From Arthrobotrys musiformis (lineage: Eukaryota > Ascomycota > Orbiliomycetes > Orbiliales > Orbiliaceae), in the NCBI GenBank assembly GCA_036971715.1, contig JAVHJL010000002.1:4930501-4994500 (forward strand): a DNA stretch of 64,000 bases, read 5' to 3'. Under the pieces are notes generated by a model, which saw only the letters and a program-made list of their open reading frames with translations, did not search any database and was not told the DNA's origin. A program made the position numbers and the translations under genes. Below, piece by piece: positions 33,050 to 46,001 of this stretch. The number at the start of each line of letters is the position of its first letter. Position 1 is the stretch's first letter.

Positions 33050-35391
33050 TGTCGATTTTTTATATTGTTGTGTTCGTTATTTCGAAACCCCCGGGGGATT
33101 TCAGACTGTAAGAATAAAAATGTGTATAAATAAAATTGATCGACTTCGATCACCACAGCAGACAGACGAACGTGAAGACGATCGATGCTACGAATGCGCC
33201 GCTTGGGAAGAGCGCTTGGCTGAAGTGGACGGGAGATCTCGAGGAGATTGGTACTAGAAGAGGGCGTATATAAAAAGGCTCCGTTCGATTGAAAAGTCTA
33301 AGACCCTTTCTGGATAAAAGCCGTGTGTAGGGCAGGGCCTGCAGAGCGAACGAGTAATGACTGAGCGTAGTTATGCGCTACGTCTAGAACCCTGAGGTTG
33401 ACGGGGAGGATAGCTAGTTGAGCAGTCGAGAGAAAGAATGAAAACCGTCCGCTAGCTCTGCTATATATATATAAATCCGTCATGTCTACCTCGAGGACCG
33501 GATGGCGCATGTTGACCCCATCCTTCGCCATTATTGTTCTTTTTCTGCTCGGAAAATGAGAAAGAAAAAAAAATCCAGGCAATTGATCTGGTGTCGCGTG
33601 AGCTCTATTGGCCTCACCCCAGGAAGCATCGCTAATATGCAAGGCAGTATAAGTTGACGTCTGGTTGTGGCAGCCGAATGCACGTTATTTTCGGCGAACG
33701 CAGGACAACGGTGCAGGTCGCAACTTAGATAAGCGACCAATATCGAAGAAGAGTTCAAACACGTTGATTGATTCTGCTTCATGATTGGTTGGTTTAACTT
33801 CATCGGAAACTTGCTCTTTCCCACGATTACGGTTAGGACGGTGAGGGGTAGTCGACTTGCATGCAACTTGCTCCCCGATTTCGCCTCAACACATATAATC
33901 TTTTGCCTTGTTTCGGGATGCCGACTTTCCCAGGCGGGGATAGCTTCAGAAACAATGGGCCGGGTAAGACAAGCAATCTTGGGTGGTTCTTGTGGGCAAC
34001 GAGAAGCTTTTGCCAAAGATAATAAGGTTCTTGGTGAAATCTTCTAGGGCAGACCCTCGACACCGGCAAGGGTTTCTAGCAAGCCGACGACTCTTGCTCA
34101 TGTAACAGCTTTCGAAAAGGTCATTCCAACCGCCTACAACTACCAAGACGGTCTAGGAATCGCGGTCTGCCTATGATCTAGAAGGCCAAAGGGAAGCTGA
34201 TAGTTAGTGTGAGCAGTGGATCACGGCACGCACGCATTGATCTACTATCCGCCCATAGATCAAAGACATTGACAGACTGCATCAGTGCAGAGGTCGAGCC
34301 CGAATGTGGGCCTGAAACCTCATTTCACAAGCCTCCCACGTCCATACACACGCATCTTACCTGACATTTACATAGTTTCGGCATCATACGATGTGATATG
34401 ATGCACTAACGCTGCACCTCAATGCTTCTCGGTGATACCCCCCAAAACCGTCCCTGGATAAAATGATGCGCTTGATCTGCTTTAAGGCTAGCAATTCATA
34501 AATCCGAATCTTCCCGCCGCTTCCACATGCAGTCTCCGCGGCATGGACTGTTCATCCTTTCAAGCTTCAAGCCTTGGAAAATGCGATATCGATAAGTGCA
34601 AAGCAGGCACCGAGACATTGAAAAAAATATTTTTTTCCTCCGGGCGAGCGGGTTCGACGGTGAACGTTTCTGTGTCATCTAGTTCTGGAAGGTGTCAGCG
34701 TTCAAACTCCCTTAAGCTTTTCCTTACCCAGGCTCGGAAGTTGGCTTGGCGTGGTGTCCAAGAACAGCAGGATATGGGGTTTCCGGCTTGGTATATGCAT
34801 AAATACACATTATCTGCCCTGCAGATTCCAACTCGAGCAATTGCTCACACGACACTCGACAGGCTTTGTATGATTGGTTGGTCCGGGCTTCGGCCTTTTA
34901 CGGAGCGCAAGAAGTCGAAAGGTTGGGATGGGAAAAAAACATCGACAACACGGTGGGGGTTCAAAATACCACACAGCCTACGCATCTCTTACGACAAACG
35001 GTCCCAACGGCGCGAAAGAGAGGGTGTGACAAATTACAAAGTCGATTGAGTAAAGACCCACTGGAAATCTGCCGAGGAGAGCTCGACCGCAATGAGAGAG
35101 AACCTCGAGCTCCCAGGCTCTTTCTTCTATTCGATCTGCTGGCGTTCCAACATTTGCAACCGGTTAGATAGCTCCGATAGCCTCGAGCTCATACGTAATG
35201 GGTTGGGGATTTACGCGAACTGGAAAAGAACCAAGGAACCGCCGCGCCTACCTTGGCGTCGTGGCGAGCGTTCAGTATTTTTCTACGATATTGTAAAAAA
35301 AAAAAGAGGGTTAAGGTCGGATGTTTCCGAGTGCGGAGTAGCCGGTCAACAGTAGAAGGTCGAGACTATCGCTCGAAGGCCCCTCAGCGCT

Positions 35392-35434
<43 letters not shown>

Positions 35435-35856
35435 AATAATAATAATAAAAAATAAAGAAGATTACGTCCGTCGGCAGCCCTCCGTATTGCTGATACCCTG
35501 TCGATGTTGTGTATGCATGTTGCATTGTCGAGTTCCTCCTCTTGAATTCTCTTATCTTGATCAGCCTCGAAGCTGGACTTGAGGCAAAGTATCCCGACAT
35601 CCGAGGCGGGGTTCTCCACACACGCGACCGCTTTTTGAACTTTATCGTTATCACTGGCCCAGACGAAAAATGCCTGATCGCCTCGAATCTAATCTGGAGA
35701 GTCGTATCGGAAACTCTTGGTCCTGTCTCCAGGATTTCTGCAAACATTTACCGTGAACCTCACCTCTCAACCTCGATAATATTCTATTCCCAAATTCCCT
35801 GGCGACTCGGCCTCTCGGGGTCCTATTTGTGCACACCAATCCTAATAATTTATTTA
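33050..35856. other. 2.8 kb intergenic region with long poly-T/A tract
   Basis: No gene was recognised. It holds the transporter promoter at its left and the 3' flank of the F-box gene at its right. Open frames such as 34543-35049 have no recognisable features. A 33-nt T run followed by A9 lies at 35395-35436. Confidence 0.45.
35395..35436 (-). repeat. T33-A9 homopolymer junction followed by AAT repeats
   Basis: Thirty-three T at 35395-35427 are followed directly by nine A and then AAT units. On the minus strand it reads as a long poly(A) run. It may be a simple-sequence tract or the tail of a retroposed copy; no element body was recognised beside it. Confidence 0.8.
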
Positions 35857-37305
35857 CTAGACTGTAAAACTTGGCCCTTGGAGTGGATGTTCCACTTCGT
35901 TCAAAAGCTTTTTCTTCGACAACCCGTCCAGCTTCCCGTTGCTTCTCAAAATGCATACCCCCAAATCAGGAGCTACGATATCAAAACCCTCGATATCACA
36001 CCTCAACAACCCACTGACCTGAACGTAATCGACTGGCCTCCGACGAAAGTCTCTACAGCCCTTCCCCCTTCCTTGAACATCTTTCCTGAACTTTATGTTC
36101 AAATGCGTGACGTTTGTAAAATCACATTCCCGGAAACACCTCAGCCACTTGTTCGACAGAACTGCATCGTAATCCACAACTTTTGCGCTGTCCGGCGGCG
36201 TGACGAAGAATGACGGGTGGAAAAGTTTGCCCTGAATTCTTAAAGTATGGAGTCTCGGCAAATCCTTGATCGTTGTTTGAAGGACCTTCAATTGTGGCGA
36301 GAGTTTGAAGTCTGCGTACCTTTTCCCGCTATCTCGGATTGAACGGATCGCGAGGAACTTGAGGTTGGTGGTTAAGGAGAGGAGGTGAGTTAAGATGCCC
36401 GCTAGTCGCGTATTATACTGACTCGTATCGATTTCAAGATTCGACGGGCGCGTGCTGTCGGCGCTGGCATGATGGTCTAGTGCTGGCCGAGGCCATATCT
36501 CTTCATCGTCTAGGTCGTTTAACCCGTCTCGGTGGTCTGTGTAGTCGCTGTCGCTGTCCTCCCAGGAGCTGTCAAAGATTTGTTGGCGTTCGTCGTTACC
36601 ACAGCCTTTGTACTGCCAGTCCATTTCTAGGTCGAGAGAAGTCACCTTCTCCATATCGAGGACCTGTGCGTGGATTCCAGACTCCAGAAAGATGGGATTC
36701 GCAATTATCGCCATTGAAAACTCGTCCGGCTGCTTTCGTTGTGAGTATTCTCGAAGGCGCCGTAGGAAACCGAAAAGCTCCTCCCTTTCCGTTTCCGTGT
36801 ACCATGATACTATATATCCAAGAGGTTTGCGCGGTAAGTAAGTCGAAGTCACAGGCGGGCCGTCTGTATTATATGGCACGAAATTGAATATTCATTTCTC
36901 GTGTCGCACACGTCCACACTCACAATTATATCTCAGCTCCAGGCGCTTCAGATTCAACCTCCCACTCGCAAGCAAATCTTCTAGAACGTGGATAAACCCG
37001 CTTTTCACAAATCCGTTTGTGCAAGTCAATGAATAACGATGCAGCAATATGGCTCGGATATGCTCCACGCCGGTGTTGTTGATCCCCTGGGCTTTGATAA
37101 GCCTGGCAAGTTTGAAACATATTCGACCCCGGTCGTTGATTTTGGGCTTATCGTACAGACGTAGGGTTGACCAAAGACTTTGGTAGCAAACTGGATAGAA
37201 GAGTTTACACGTTAATAGAAGAGAGAAGGTGTCTTGTGGGCTAAGGTATTGGAGTATTTCATAGGATAGTTCACGGATTGAACCAACTGTTAGTAGAGAG
37301 GCCAT
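35857..37305 (-). CDS. F-box-like protein (2 exons, 462 aa)
   Basis: Exons on the minus strand are 37305-36924 and 36863-35857. The 60-nt intron (GTGAGT...ACAG) hides an in-frame TGA at 36892-36894, so the two open frames form one gene. Residues ~8-46 (IRELSYEILQYLSPQDTFSLL... with CKLFYPVCYQSLW) fit an F-box. The remainder has leucine-rich, repeat-like stretches (LKFLAIRSIRDS, LPRLHTLRIQG) and an acidic insert (SWEDSDSDYTDH). F-box proteins recruit substrates to SCF ubiquitin ligases; a substrate cannot be inferred. The alternative of a stop-broken gene is less likely because the intron has good splice sites. Confidence 0.78.
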
Positions 37306-38109
37306 TTTTGCGCGTCTTGGGCCGTAGAAGGGCGGAGTTCATGATCGATAAGGAGGTGGAGGTCTTTGTCATGTTACAGCTGTCAATTGCAATGGCATAA
37401 AATATTTTATATCTCAACAGGGTTTAAGGGATATGATATTTTATAGGTAGGCCCAGTGTGGCGGGATATATCCAACTCAGGCAAGGCCTGCGCTGGGTAT
37501 AGGGATATTAATTATGGATTTTATGGTGCATGGTGGCCAATGATGGGTAACATCGCCGCACCCTGCTGCAGCGCGAAATCGATGCATTTCGAAAATCTTA
37601 TCACATTTTTCTGAGATTCAGTTCAAAAGGCGTGAGGGGTTTGCCGGTGATGGCCAGCTGGCGCGGGGCAAGATGCATGCTCATCAGAATGGGGATAGAG
37701 AGGAAGGGTCTAAAAAATAATTCTCAAAGGTGCCAGCGAAACATGCCTTGCATGAAGTACCCTTGACCGCCCCCACCCATCCTATTTTTCGATTGGTGGG
37801 CTTGACGAAAATCAGATGTGGTATTTTTGGGGGAGCAACTCAAGGGGCAAGAGCCCGTAATTCACATTTTCTAGGAAGGAATATACAAATAATTTTGGGT
37901 GTAACACGAGCCTATGTGTAAGAGTGTATTAGAGACAAGAGATGATTGTTGTAAACATGGAGCTGCTACTGGAGAGGTAAGGGGGAAACTAAGAGGGACG
38001 GGAAGACAGGCGGCGTTGCCAAACGCAGAAACAATGCGTAAATCCTAGATCAAGAAACTGAGGCTAGTTACTTACGTACTTAGGCATTAAGGTTAGTTTC
38101 AGTGTTTTT
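37306..38109. other. Intergenic, no gene recognised
   Basis: Spacer between two minus-strand genes: the F-box promoter on the left and the 3' flank of the ATPase gene on the right. The small frame at 37730-37921 has no support. Confidence 0.5.
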
Positions 38110-40400
38110 TTAAAGGGCGGTTTTCGTGACACCTCCATCCATAGTAAGCCTCTTCCTAACTTGCATTTTGATTAATTTAGTACCAAGCCGGACGACCTTT
38201 TCATATTCTCCGCGATAGTCGATAGTCATAAGACGAGGACAGTAGACCAGGGCTTGTCCGGCATTCAAACACATGATCGTTTCAAAGGCGCTGGCGGCAT
38301 TTTCGTTCGCCTCGCGATCCGCGGCGAAGGTCCCACTTTCGGCAGTATTGTGGAAACCGACATATTTTCGTAGGGTGCTGAACCATCTAGGGCTGTCAAA
38401 GCGGTGCATTACAATGAAGGAAGCGAGCTCAAGAAGTTCAGGGTGAACATGGGGATCTTGTGTGCTGATGACTGTGCGTAGACCAAGATGTCGTTGGAGG
38501 CGAATGTTTTGTATGACTGCTTTGGCGAATTGTTGGGAAGAAGCAGTTTGAGACATAAACTATTTAAGATTTTAGTCGAAGATCTGGATGGGAAGATTTA
38601 TCTGTTTCATACTTTGTGAGCTTCATCCAAGGCAACTATTTTGCCAGTTGTGCTGGAGCTAGAGCAAAAAAGATCGAGGCAAGCTGTGAAGAGAACACAG
38701 GCCGTCTCGGAGTCTACAAATGGACAAGTCATATCAACGATGGTAATTGATCCCTCGGACGCATTGAAGGGGTTTGGGTTTCCTTCTGCGCCTAAGAAGG
38801 ACTCTAAGAGCTCGAGTCGAAGGTCAAGAAGTGCCCATTGGGTTGTAGTAAAGGGCACCCGCGAAAGCTCAGCTTTGAACTTTTCATAGTTAAAGCCCCC
38901 TTCAGCTGCCATATCCCTCAGGATTCGGGTGACGACTTGCAAATAGAGAGATGTATTATCCTCTTGAACCGACATTAGGTGTAGCATTGTTTTGGCAGTC
39001 AGTTGGCTAGCCTTCAAGAGGAGAGGGTAGACGGTAACTCCTGGAATCTTTTCATACACCTGTTTCATGTTGTCGAGGTTAGAGCGGGATACCAAGACTG
39101 TGACGTTTCGAGCTCGGTTTAGGTAAGACGAAGATGGAGCAGTCGAGTCAGCAGCTGGTGCGGCAAGATACGCTACCTCACAAGGTTTTCCGGTATCTAT
39201 AGGCGTGAATGGGGAAAAATAGAAAACGAGCCCGGCCAAAGGGCGATGGAGAATCCCAATAGCCGGGTTCTGAATAACACAGTTCTCTAGAAAATCGAAT
39301 GTCAGCATCTAGCTAACTTTTGATTAAAGTGCATTCGCGGCCGTTCTCACCCATGATAACGGACAAGGAGTGTGATTTCCCGGACCCTTGCAATCCACAA
39401 ATGAAAGTGGTGAAAGGAGTATTGGTGTTAAGGAAGACCATGTCATCCTCGAGTTCTTCTTGGTACGAGTACTCCGGTCCCGTACTGCTTCTGTAGCTAT
39501 GCAACTTGGCGAAGACCGCAAACTGAACACTGCCCTGAGGGGCATTATCAATGCTTGAGTCAACACGAATGACGTCCGACGTGAAAAGAGGGGCGCCGGA
39601 GATAATAGGCTCCTTTGAATCCTGAGCACCAGCGTCGTATTCCGGAGCCCAGTCGAACATCGCGGCAGCGTTATTGTTGTTTAAAATATCTTTCCAGTGT
39701 CCCTCAAACATTCGAGTCGGCGGTTGGTCAAGCGGCTCCCCGGCGACAGCGGAATCGATGGGAATAGCTCTGGCGTGGTAAGCTGCACTACTAGTTAGAG
39801 TGTTTCGTCATTCCGAGGGGTAGCTCGAAAGACCTACCTGTGGGTCTAAATGTATGAACTTTTCCCTTGAAAGGCACCGATGTCTTGTCAGAACCCCGGC
39901 CAGCGGTAGCTACATTTGTTGCTGCGGCCTGGCGATTGTCAATACGAGTAGCATCTGGGTATGCAACTGGACGAGCAGCTTGAATTTGGGGAGGCTTGAC
40001 GGTTGGTGCCTTAGCTGGGGCTATCTGCGCCTTTGGAACGGTCGCGACTCCCCATCGAGCGGCGGGTCGGTGCCAAGAATGCCATCCAGGGAAGAGCCCC
40101 TCGACGTCAGGATCACCTGGAGTGGGTACATTACGAAATTTCATCTTCCTATAGCAACGTCAGTGTATCCTGAATTTTATAGGTAGAGAGACAGCGTTCT
40201 GATAAAGCTTACGTAATATCATCGCGGATTTTCTGTTCGATAGTTGGAAATGGAACTGATTTGAGAGCTGTCGGCTTCCGCGCATCTTTGGCATTTTTGA
40301 TGAGTTCTTTCATCTTGGGCAGTCGCCCGTCCTGGAAATGCTGGTAGAAGGTATCGTAGAGCCAGCAGTCCATCAAGTTCTGGACCGATTTAGCTGCCAT
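38110..40400 (-). CDS. P-loop ATPase with HerA/FtsK-like motifs (5 exons, 684 aa)
   Basis: Exons on the minus strand are 40400-40213, 40148-39838, 39782-39351, 39286-38613 and 38559-38110; all junctions are GT-AG and keep frame. Walker A is GLQGSGKS at 296-303, Walker B is IVALDEAHK ending at 535, followed by a helix with NIRLQRHLGLR and the motif STQDP at 567-571. That order and the TQxP motif recall HerA/FtsK-type motor ATPases (compare ATQRP), where the arm after Walker B holds sensor residues. The N-terminal ~290 residues are Ala/Pro-rich linker plus a short helical head. No signal peptide or TM is seen, so it is probably cytosolic or nuclear. Role inferred: oligomeric DNA-linked ATPase; function in fungi is not known to me. 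The start at 40400 is chosen over upstream codons because the upstream frame lacks protein character. Confidence 0.82.
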
Positions 40401-40993
40401 AATGACGGTAGATAGTAGATGATAGCTTTGTAGTATAGTTCGATAAAACTCTGTCGGTGAGGATTCGGTAATGATGGAGAAGGATATCTGGTTGGTGCTA
40501 TTGGTATCGCCGTTGCAAAGTTGATGGAGGTGAAGGTGGTTGTGCAGGCGAAAGACGTTGCATGTTTGTGGGAAACAATTCTGTATAACACGGCCACGAC
40601 TCTCAGCAGAACATCTCCAAGGCACGACACATGCACACTACTACTACACCAGAGATATCCTTCACCTCGTACCCGGATCCAGCGCAGTATTTTGTCCCTT
40701 CTGAGCTAATGTTCGAATGAGTTACATTGCGATCTTGAGGCTCACCTATTGAGATGCCTTGCAAAAAATCGTATATCGGATCGACTGGTCTAACTCCTCG
40801 GCCTGCGAGTGAAGGGAAATGTAATAAATAATATAGTCCAACCAGAAATTACAAAGATATATATACAAATAGATGGAACGCCGGTGTCGGGATATCTGGA
40901 TACAAAATATAGGCCCAGTCCAACTTGCGAAGATGGGGCCTCAGCTGCATATGTTAATACATGATATCAATTCAAGAGCAGCACACAATACAA
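40401..40993. other. Short intergenic region
   Basis: Upstream region of the ATPase gene and 3' flank of the second rhodopsin-domain gene. No gene was recognised. Confidence 0.5.
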
Positions 40994-42515
40994 TTACCCA
41001 GTTTCCAGCCGGTTCTTGTGCTTTCCAGAATGTCCCAGATTCTGGTCCCCAACCTTGAAGTCAATTGAAAAAGACGAGTTTGAATTCGGTTGTAACTCGC
41101 TGCTTGTACGTTCCAGCACAGGACTACAATTGGTAGCCTGTCTCTTCTCATCATCTAGCTGTAACTGCCTTTCCAGATCGTAGAAATCCACTATCGAGGA
41201 AATCGACATTGTATAGCCCGGCGAATTCGGACTATTTGCTTGATGCTCGGTGTCGTGGCTTAGCCTGTTATATGCGGATATGGGCGATATTTTGGGTAAA
41301 ATGTGGGTTGGTTTACATGGTAGTGGCTTTTCGATCTCTTCTTGACCAAGTAGCGACTCTATTCTTTTCGGGGACCTCTCCAAATTGTTGTTATTATCGG
41401 CGCGATCGAATATGGTAGCGTCGGAGTGTGGCCTTGAGCCGGCATCTATGGTTCCTGCTTCGCTGTCGGTATCCGGGTTCTTGCCTCGGTCGCAGCTCAT
41501 TCTACTCTTCCACTTTCTGATGTCGCATCCTATCGCTAAGACTTCGAATGCAGGGGCGCATGCTACACAAATGCATAGTGTTTGCTCAAATATTGCGACA
41601 ATCCAATTTGTAGACGCTGAAGTGGAGGCATAACTAAGGACTATGACGGTGACGCCGAAGAAGATGCACAGAAAGCCAAGACCATAGGTAATCCCAACCC
41701 CGACCTTTTGTGGTGTCAGGAGGGGGAGGGCTCTGACTGCAGAAACCGGTAAAATATATACCATGACGTCTGTCAACAGGTGGAATGTGTAGGTGACTAT
41801 TGAACCGGAGGAAGGAACCCAGGGATGTGAAGAACAGTTTCCATTCGGGTCCCTATACACACCCGTTAGTAGTCGTCCGGTCCGACTTTAAATAGAGTAG
41901 CCTTACCAGTTCCTTGATATAGGCATGCAAGCAAGCATTCCGACTAGTGTACCGACGGCGAATCCGACTCCTACGACTGCGATGGTTATCCAGAAACCTA
42001 TTCGTGTTTTCCTCATTGTCGTTGGGATAAGTCTGCCGTAGAAACAAAGCATGGCTGCCTTGACGGCATATATGCAGAAATAGTACGTGGTATTCTTCAC
42101 ATAGAATATCTGGTGGCCTCGTAACCTTCATCAGCAAACGTGGCAAGGGCTATATAGCTTTTCGTATATATTGATGTCGCACCTTTAAGGCCCTCATGTC
42201 CGTCGCCTCTCTATCAACTCTGACGGCCAACAGGTCTAGCCTTTCATCGAAAAATGACAAATTGTACAAGGCTGTATCCATGCAGACTTGGCTCAGGAAG
42301 CAAAACCAGGATACAACGACGAAACCGTCTTCGAAAACTGCGAGGCGCGCATAGCGGTTCCGGTGGTAGAAACGAAGGATCACTAAGAAAACTGTCCCAA
42401 CTACCATGGCCCATTCGAATGCCTATGTACCCTAGAGTTAGCAACGAAGCCTTCACATTGGTCCACAATATAGTATGGATATTGGTAATACAAGTGTATC
42501 AAGGAAGCGAGACAT
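40994..42515 (-). CDS. Second seven-TM rhodopsin-domain (SAT4/PTH11-type) protein (4 exons, ~441 aa)
   Basis: Exons on the minus strand are 42515-42492, 42422-42183, 42109-41907 and 41852-40994, all in frame. The family pattern is clear: VILRFYHRNRYAR with FEDGFVV, then YFCIYAVKAAMLCFYGRLIP, ACMPISRNW, GNCSSHPW, TDVMVYILPVSAVRAL and ACAPAFEVLAIG. The ~190-residue tail is Ser/Asp/Asn-rich and presumably cytosolic. The first exon (8 codons, donor GTATTA) is the least certain part, because the same frame is open further upstream to 42650. Ligand and pathway are unknown. It is not adjacent to its paralogue at 28488-30397. Confidence 0.82.
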
Positions 42516-44796
42516 TGGTCGGGAAGTTGTTGTCGGCCTTGAAACCTGAATATTGATTATGATACGGTTGTTCCTGCAATGCTGCTTCGGTAGGCTGGCT
42601 CTGTTGTCGATCCTGAGACTTCCTCCTACAACATCCTCCCAACCCCTCACCCTCCTTCGAACGAATCAGTTGTGGAATTGTACTGGGGAGAAACCCTCGG
42701 AAAGGTTTCAAACAGCAGGGACACCTGGAATCGTGAGAGAAGGAAAAAGAGGGAGAGAGTCGAGATCCGACTCGACAGAGGGCAAGACATGCATTTGTAA
42801 GAGAAGGGAATGCAACTCGGCTCGTTCGGCCTTCGGATCCAGACTTGAAAATGCGGGCAATCGTAGAGAGGTGGAGTTGCAAACTTCGACGAAGGGGACT
42901 CGATTAGAGCAAACACTCGGACATACCACCAACTGACGGGCTTCCACCTGCAAGGAAACCATCTTGCATGCAAGGCACACGTTACAGCCTTTCCCCCCTC
43001 CTTTCCCTCGACCTTGACCTTTCCAACCAGATACAAGCTCCCAAGGGCCAAGCGGCCTCGTAAATGTTGTTTGCCCTGTGTTGTTTGCACAAGCAGGGAT
43101 CCTTGTTGGAATGTGGAGACAACGTGCGAATAGAACTTCGAGAAATAACGCCACCAGATGGAACCTTGCCGACCCAAAGGGGGGAAGGCTAGCGGGAAAC
43201 AAAAGTAGTCAGGGCACGTTTTTACCTTCTCGAATGTGAGGGGTTCTGGATCAAGGAGGTCGATGGGACGACCCACTTTTCCAATTTTCCGATGGACGGA
43301 ACAGGACGTCGAATTGTATGTTCGCTAACACTTTTCCATCTGTTCTTCGCCGATCTGTTTCGATGCCTATTCCTATCGAGGGTACGATTTGAGTCTTCGG
43401 TGAGCTTAAATGTCATGTTATGCATCGTTGAAGGCGGGTCTTATGTAGGTTTTATAGCGGATGTCGCGACCAGTTGCAGCGCTGACCACGACAAACCTGG
43501 CCTCAGCTCTATAGCTCTCGGCCCTTTGGCATGTCGGCAATTTGCGAAAGGCAATATGTACGAGATTGCAAACAGGTTTATTGTAGAAGAGGGGCGAAAT
43601 ATTTCTGTCCAAATGCCAATGTCTTTGCGATAAAACCAGCCAAGTTAGCTGCGTGGAGGTCTCGCGAAGGCTGGCCTGCGTATTCTCGGCCTACTCCGGC
43701 AGCTGAACAGGCTCGACATGATAAAATGTCCGTTTCGAGACCAAACTTTAACGTGTGCATTCCACATCGTCGCCCAACGGGGATAAATTCCTGGGTTCAA
43801 TATTTTGCAATGGATTTCCTGGTGTATTCTTCAACTAATATTATAATACGGTGCCACAATGCCGACGGATTACGAGGCTCGCCGCCAGGTACAGGTGCTA
43901 GCTGGCCCTGTTGCATGTTGGTCGGTGTGAAATAGCCTAAGAAATGCACTACCATCGGTTCCAATCTCATCACAAATATCCCAAGGGTTATGAGCCTTCC
44001 CACAAACATCACGACGCGGTCAAACTTGTGAACCCGAATAACATAGCCAGATAGAAGACTTTGCACTAATTGTTTCCCCTACTAGCTTCGTGGCAGGTGT
44101 GCATCTTCGTCGTCAATTTTTCGGTACCAAGTCGCCGTATGAGCTCAGCCGAGTTGCGGTTCTGTTGCAATTTCTCGTTGTGTTGAGTCTTGGCATTCTT
44201 TGGTGGTACAAACACAGGTTAGGTTGCAGTCTCGTAACCAAGGGTTTACAGTGCAGTTATCGATTCTGGGAGTAATAACGTTACATCAATGTTAAACCGT
44301 ATAGTACATACTCCAGCTCCAAACCCCTTCACTACAAATCATTCACAAGTACATTGTATGTCTATCGGTTCTCGCACCCAGCCCTGTTACGCTTGAGGTG
44401 CAAGAGAAAGGGCTCGAATAACCGGTAGAGGCCCGACGTTCATCACGAATTTTAAGCTCGGGCAGGGCAAAAAAACACCGGTTTACAGCGAAAGATATTT
44501 GAACCAAACGTTCTAACTGGGCGCCGACGTATTACTACCCCAGTGATATTTCCAGGCGCGCAGACCGCAGCGAGGATTCGAGGTGTGCATGCAAGGTTTG
44601 CCGTTTATAATGTGCGGCCAAATAAGCCTATATTTGAGGCTACGGCCAAGTGCTCATCAGGAGGGGTAAGATCCTCGCTGGCAGTGCCCTCAACTTAAAA
44701 CAATCAGGATACGAGTCTCACCCTTGAAGTTAACACACCGATCAATATGAGATAAACGCACCCACCAGTTCCTTATAGTGTATAGCCTCGAGTCTA
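42516..44796. other. 2.3 kb intergenic region, no gene recognised
   Basis: Divergent spacer between the rhodopsin-domain gene and the first NLR-like gene. The long minus-strand frame 42647-43276 has no recognisable motif or splice partner. Confidence 0.45.
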
Positions 44797-45998
44797 GTGT
44801 ATCCGAAGCCGCGTTGCTTAAACACACTAATGAGGCTAAACAAGCACGATTACACTGTCGGCTGGGTCTGTGCTCTGCCAATAGAAAAGGCTGCAGCAAT
44901 TGCCGTATTGGACGAGAAACATGACCCTCTTCCCACAACTACCAGCGAGAATGATAGCAACGTGTATACACTCGGGCGGATTCGGGGTCATAACATCGTT
45001 ATAGTTTGCCTTCCAGCTGGAAATTATGGAACAAACTCGGCTGCAGCCGTCGCTGCAAATATTCGTAGGAGTTTTCCGTCCCTCCGGTTTGGGTTGATGG
45101 TAGGAATTGGAGGAGGTGTCCCGAACGAAGATAATGACATTCGGCTTGGGGATATTGTGATTAGCCAACCGTTAGATGGTACAAGTGGGGTCGTTCAGTA
45201 TGACCTGGGTAAAAGGGAAGGGGAGGATAGGCTACGCCGCACCGGATACCTAAACGCCCCTCCTGCGATCCTGTTAAATGCTTCTGCTTCCCTTCAAGCG
45301 GAGAAGAGCCCAGTCGATTTAAGCAACGCTGTAACAGCGATCGTGGCGAAGGCTGAAGATAGAGATGAACGGTTTTCTTATCCTGGGAGCGAAGACCACT
45401 TATATCGCTCCGAATATGAGCATGTCGAAGGAACTGGGCGTCAAAAAAATACATGCATTCGGTGCGACCCTTCGGAGAGAGTGGGCAGATATGAGCGAGA
45501 ATGCGACGGTCCCATTGTCCACTATGGGATCGTTGCTTCCGGTAACCAAGTGATAAAGAACGCCATAGCACGGGACAAAATCGGAGAAGAGACGAAGGCA
45601 ATTTGTTTCGAAATGGAAGCGGCTGGGTTGATGAATCACTTTCCGTGCTTGGTGGTTAGGGGTATCTGTGACTATTCTGACAGTCATAAGAATAAAAGGT
45701 GGCAACCGTACGCCGCAATTACTGCTGCAGCATACACCAAAGAATTGCTCAGTCATGTTCCACCTTTAAACACATCATTGGATACCAAATCGAAGCCTGT
45801 CGGTATGGAATTCGCTGTGCCATTTCTGGAATTGGTTGACTAATTATAACTACTCATATAGATGTTTCCAGGGGCATACAAGCCTTATCTTCGATATCGA
45901 AAGATCCTGAAGCCGAAAAAGTGGGGATCGAACGCCGAAAAGACAAACTTATCGACGGTTCATATCAATGGGTCAAGGAGAATCAACTATTCAAGGAT

Positions 45999-46001
45999 TA
46001 G
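45999..46001 (+). other. In-frame TAG before the NACHT Walker A
   Basis: The codon follows LFKD, where related NLRs have a conserved Trp, so TGG-to-TAG is the simplest origin. Read as a CpA-to-TpA change on the other strand, it fits RIP-type mutation. The frame is open on both sides. Confidence 0.8.

Noticed and set aside
34543..35049. 168-codon plus-strand frame
   Set aside because: No protein-like pattern; low complexity start and no splice continuity with neighbouring frames.
36892..36894. In-frame TGA in the F-box gene taken as a nonsense mutation
   Set aside because: It lies inside a 60-nt intron with GTGAGT donor and ATACAG acceptor, so the gene is intact.
42647..43276. 209-codon minus-strand frame upstream of the second rhodopsin-domain gene
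   Set aside because: Trp/Cys/Phe-rich, no recognised motif; more likely promoter or leader sequence.
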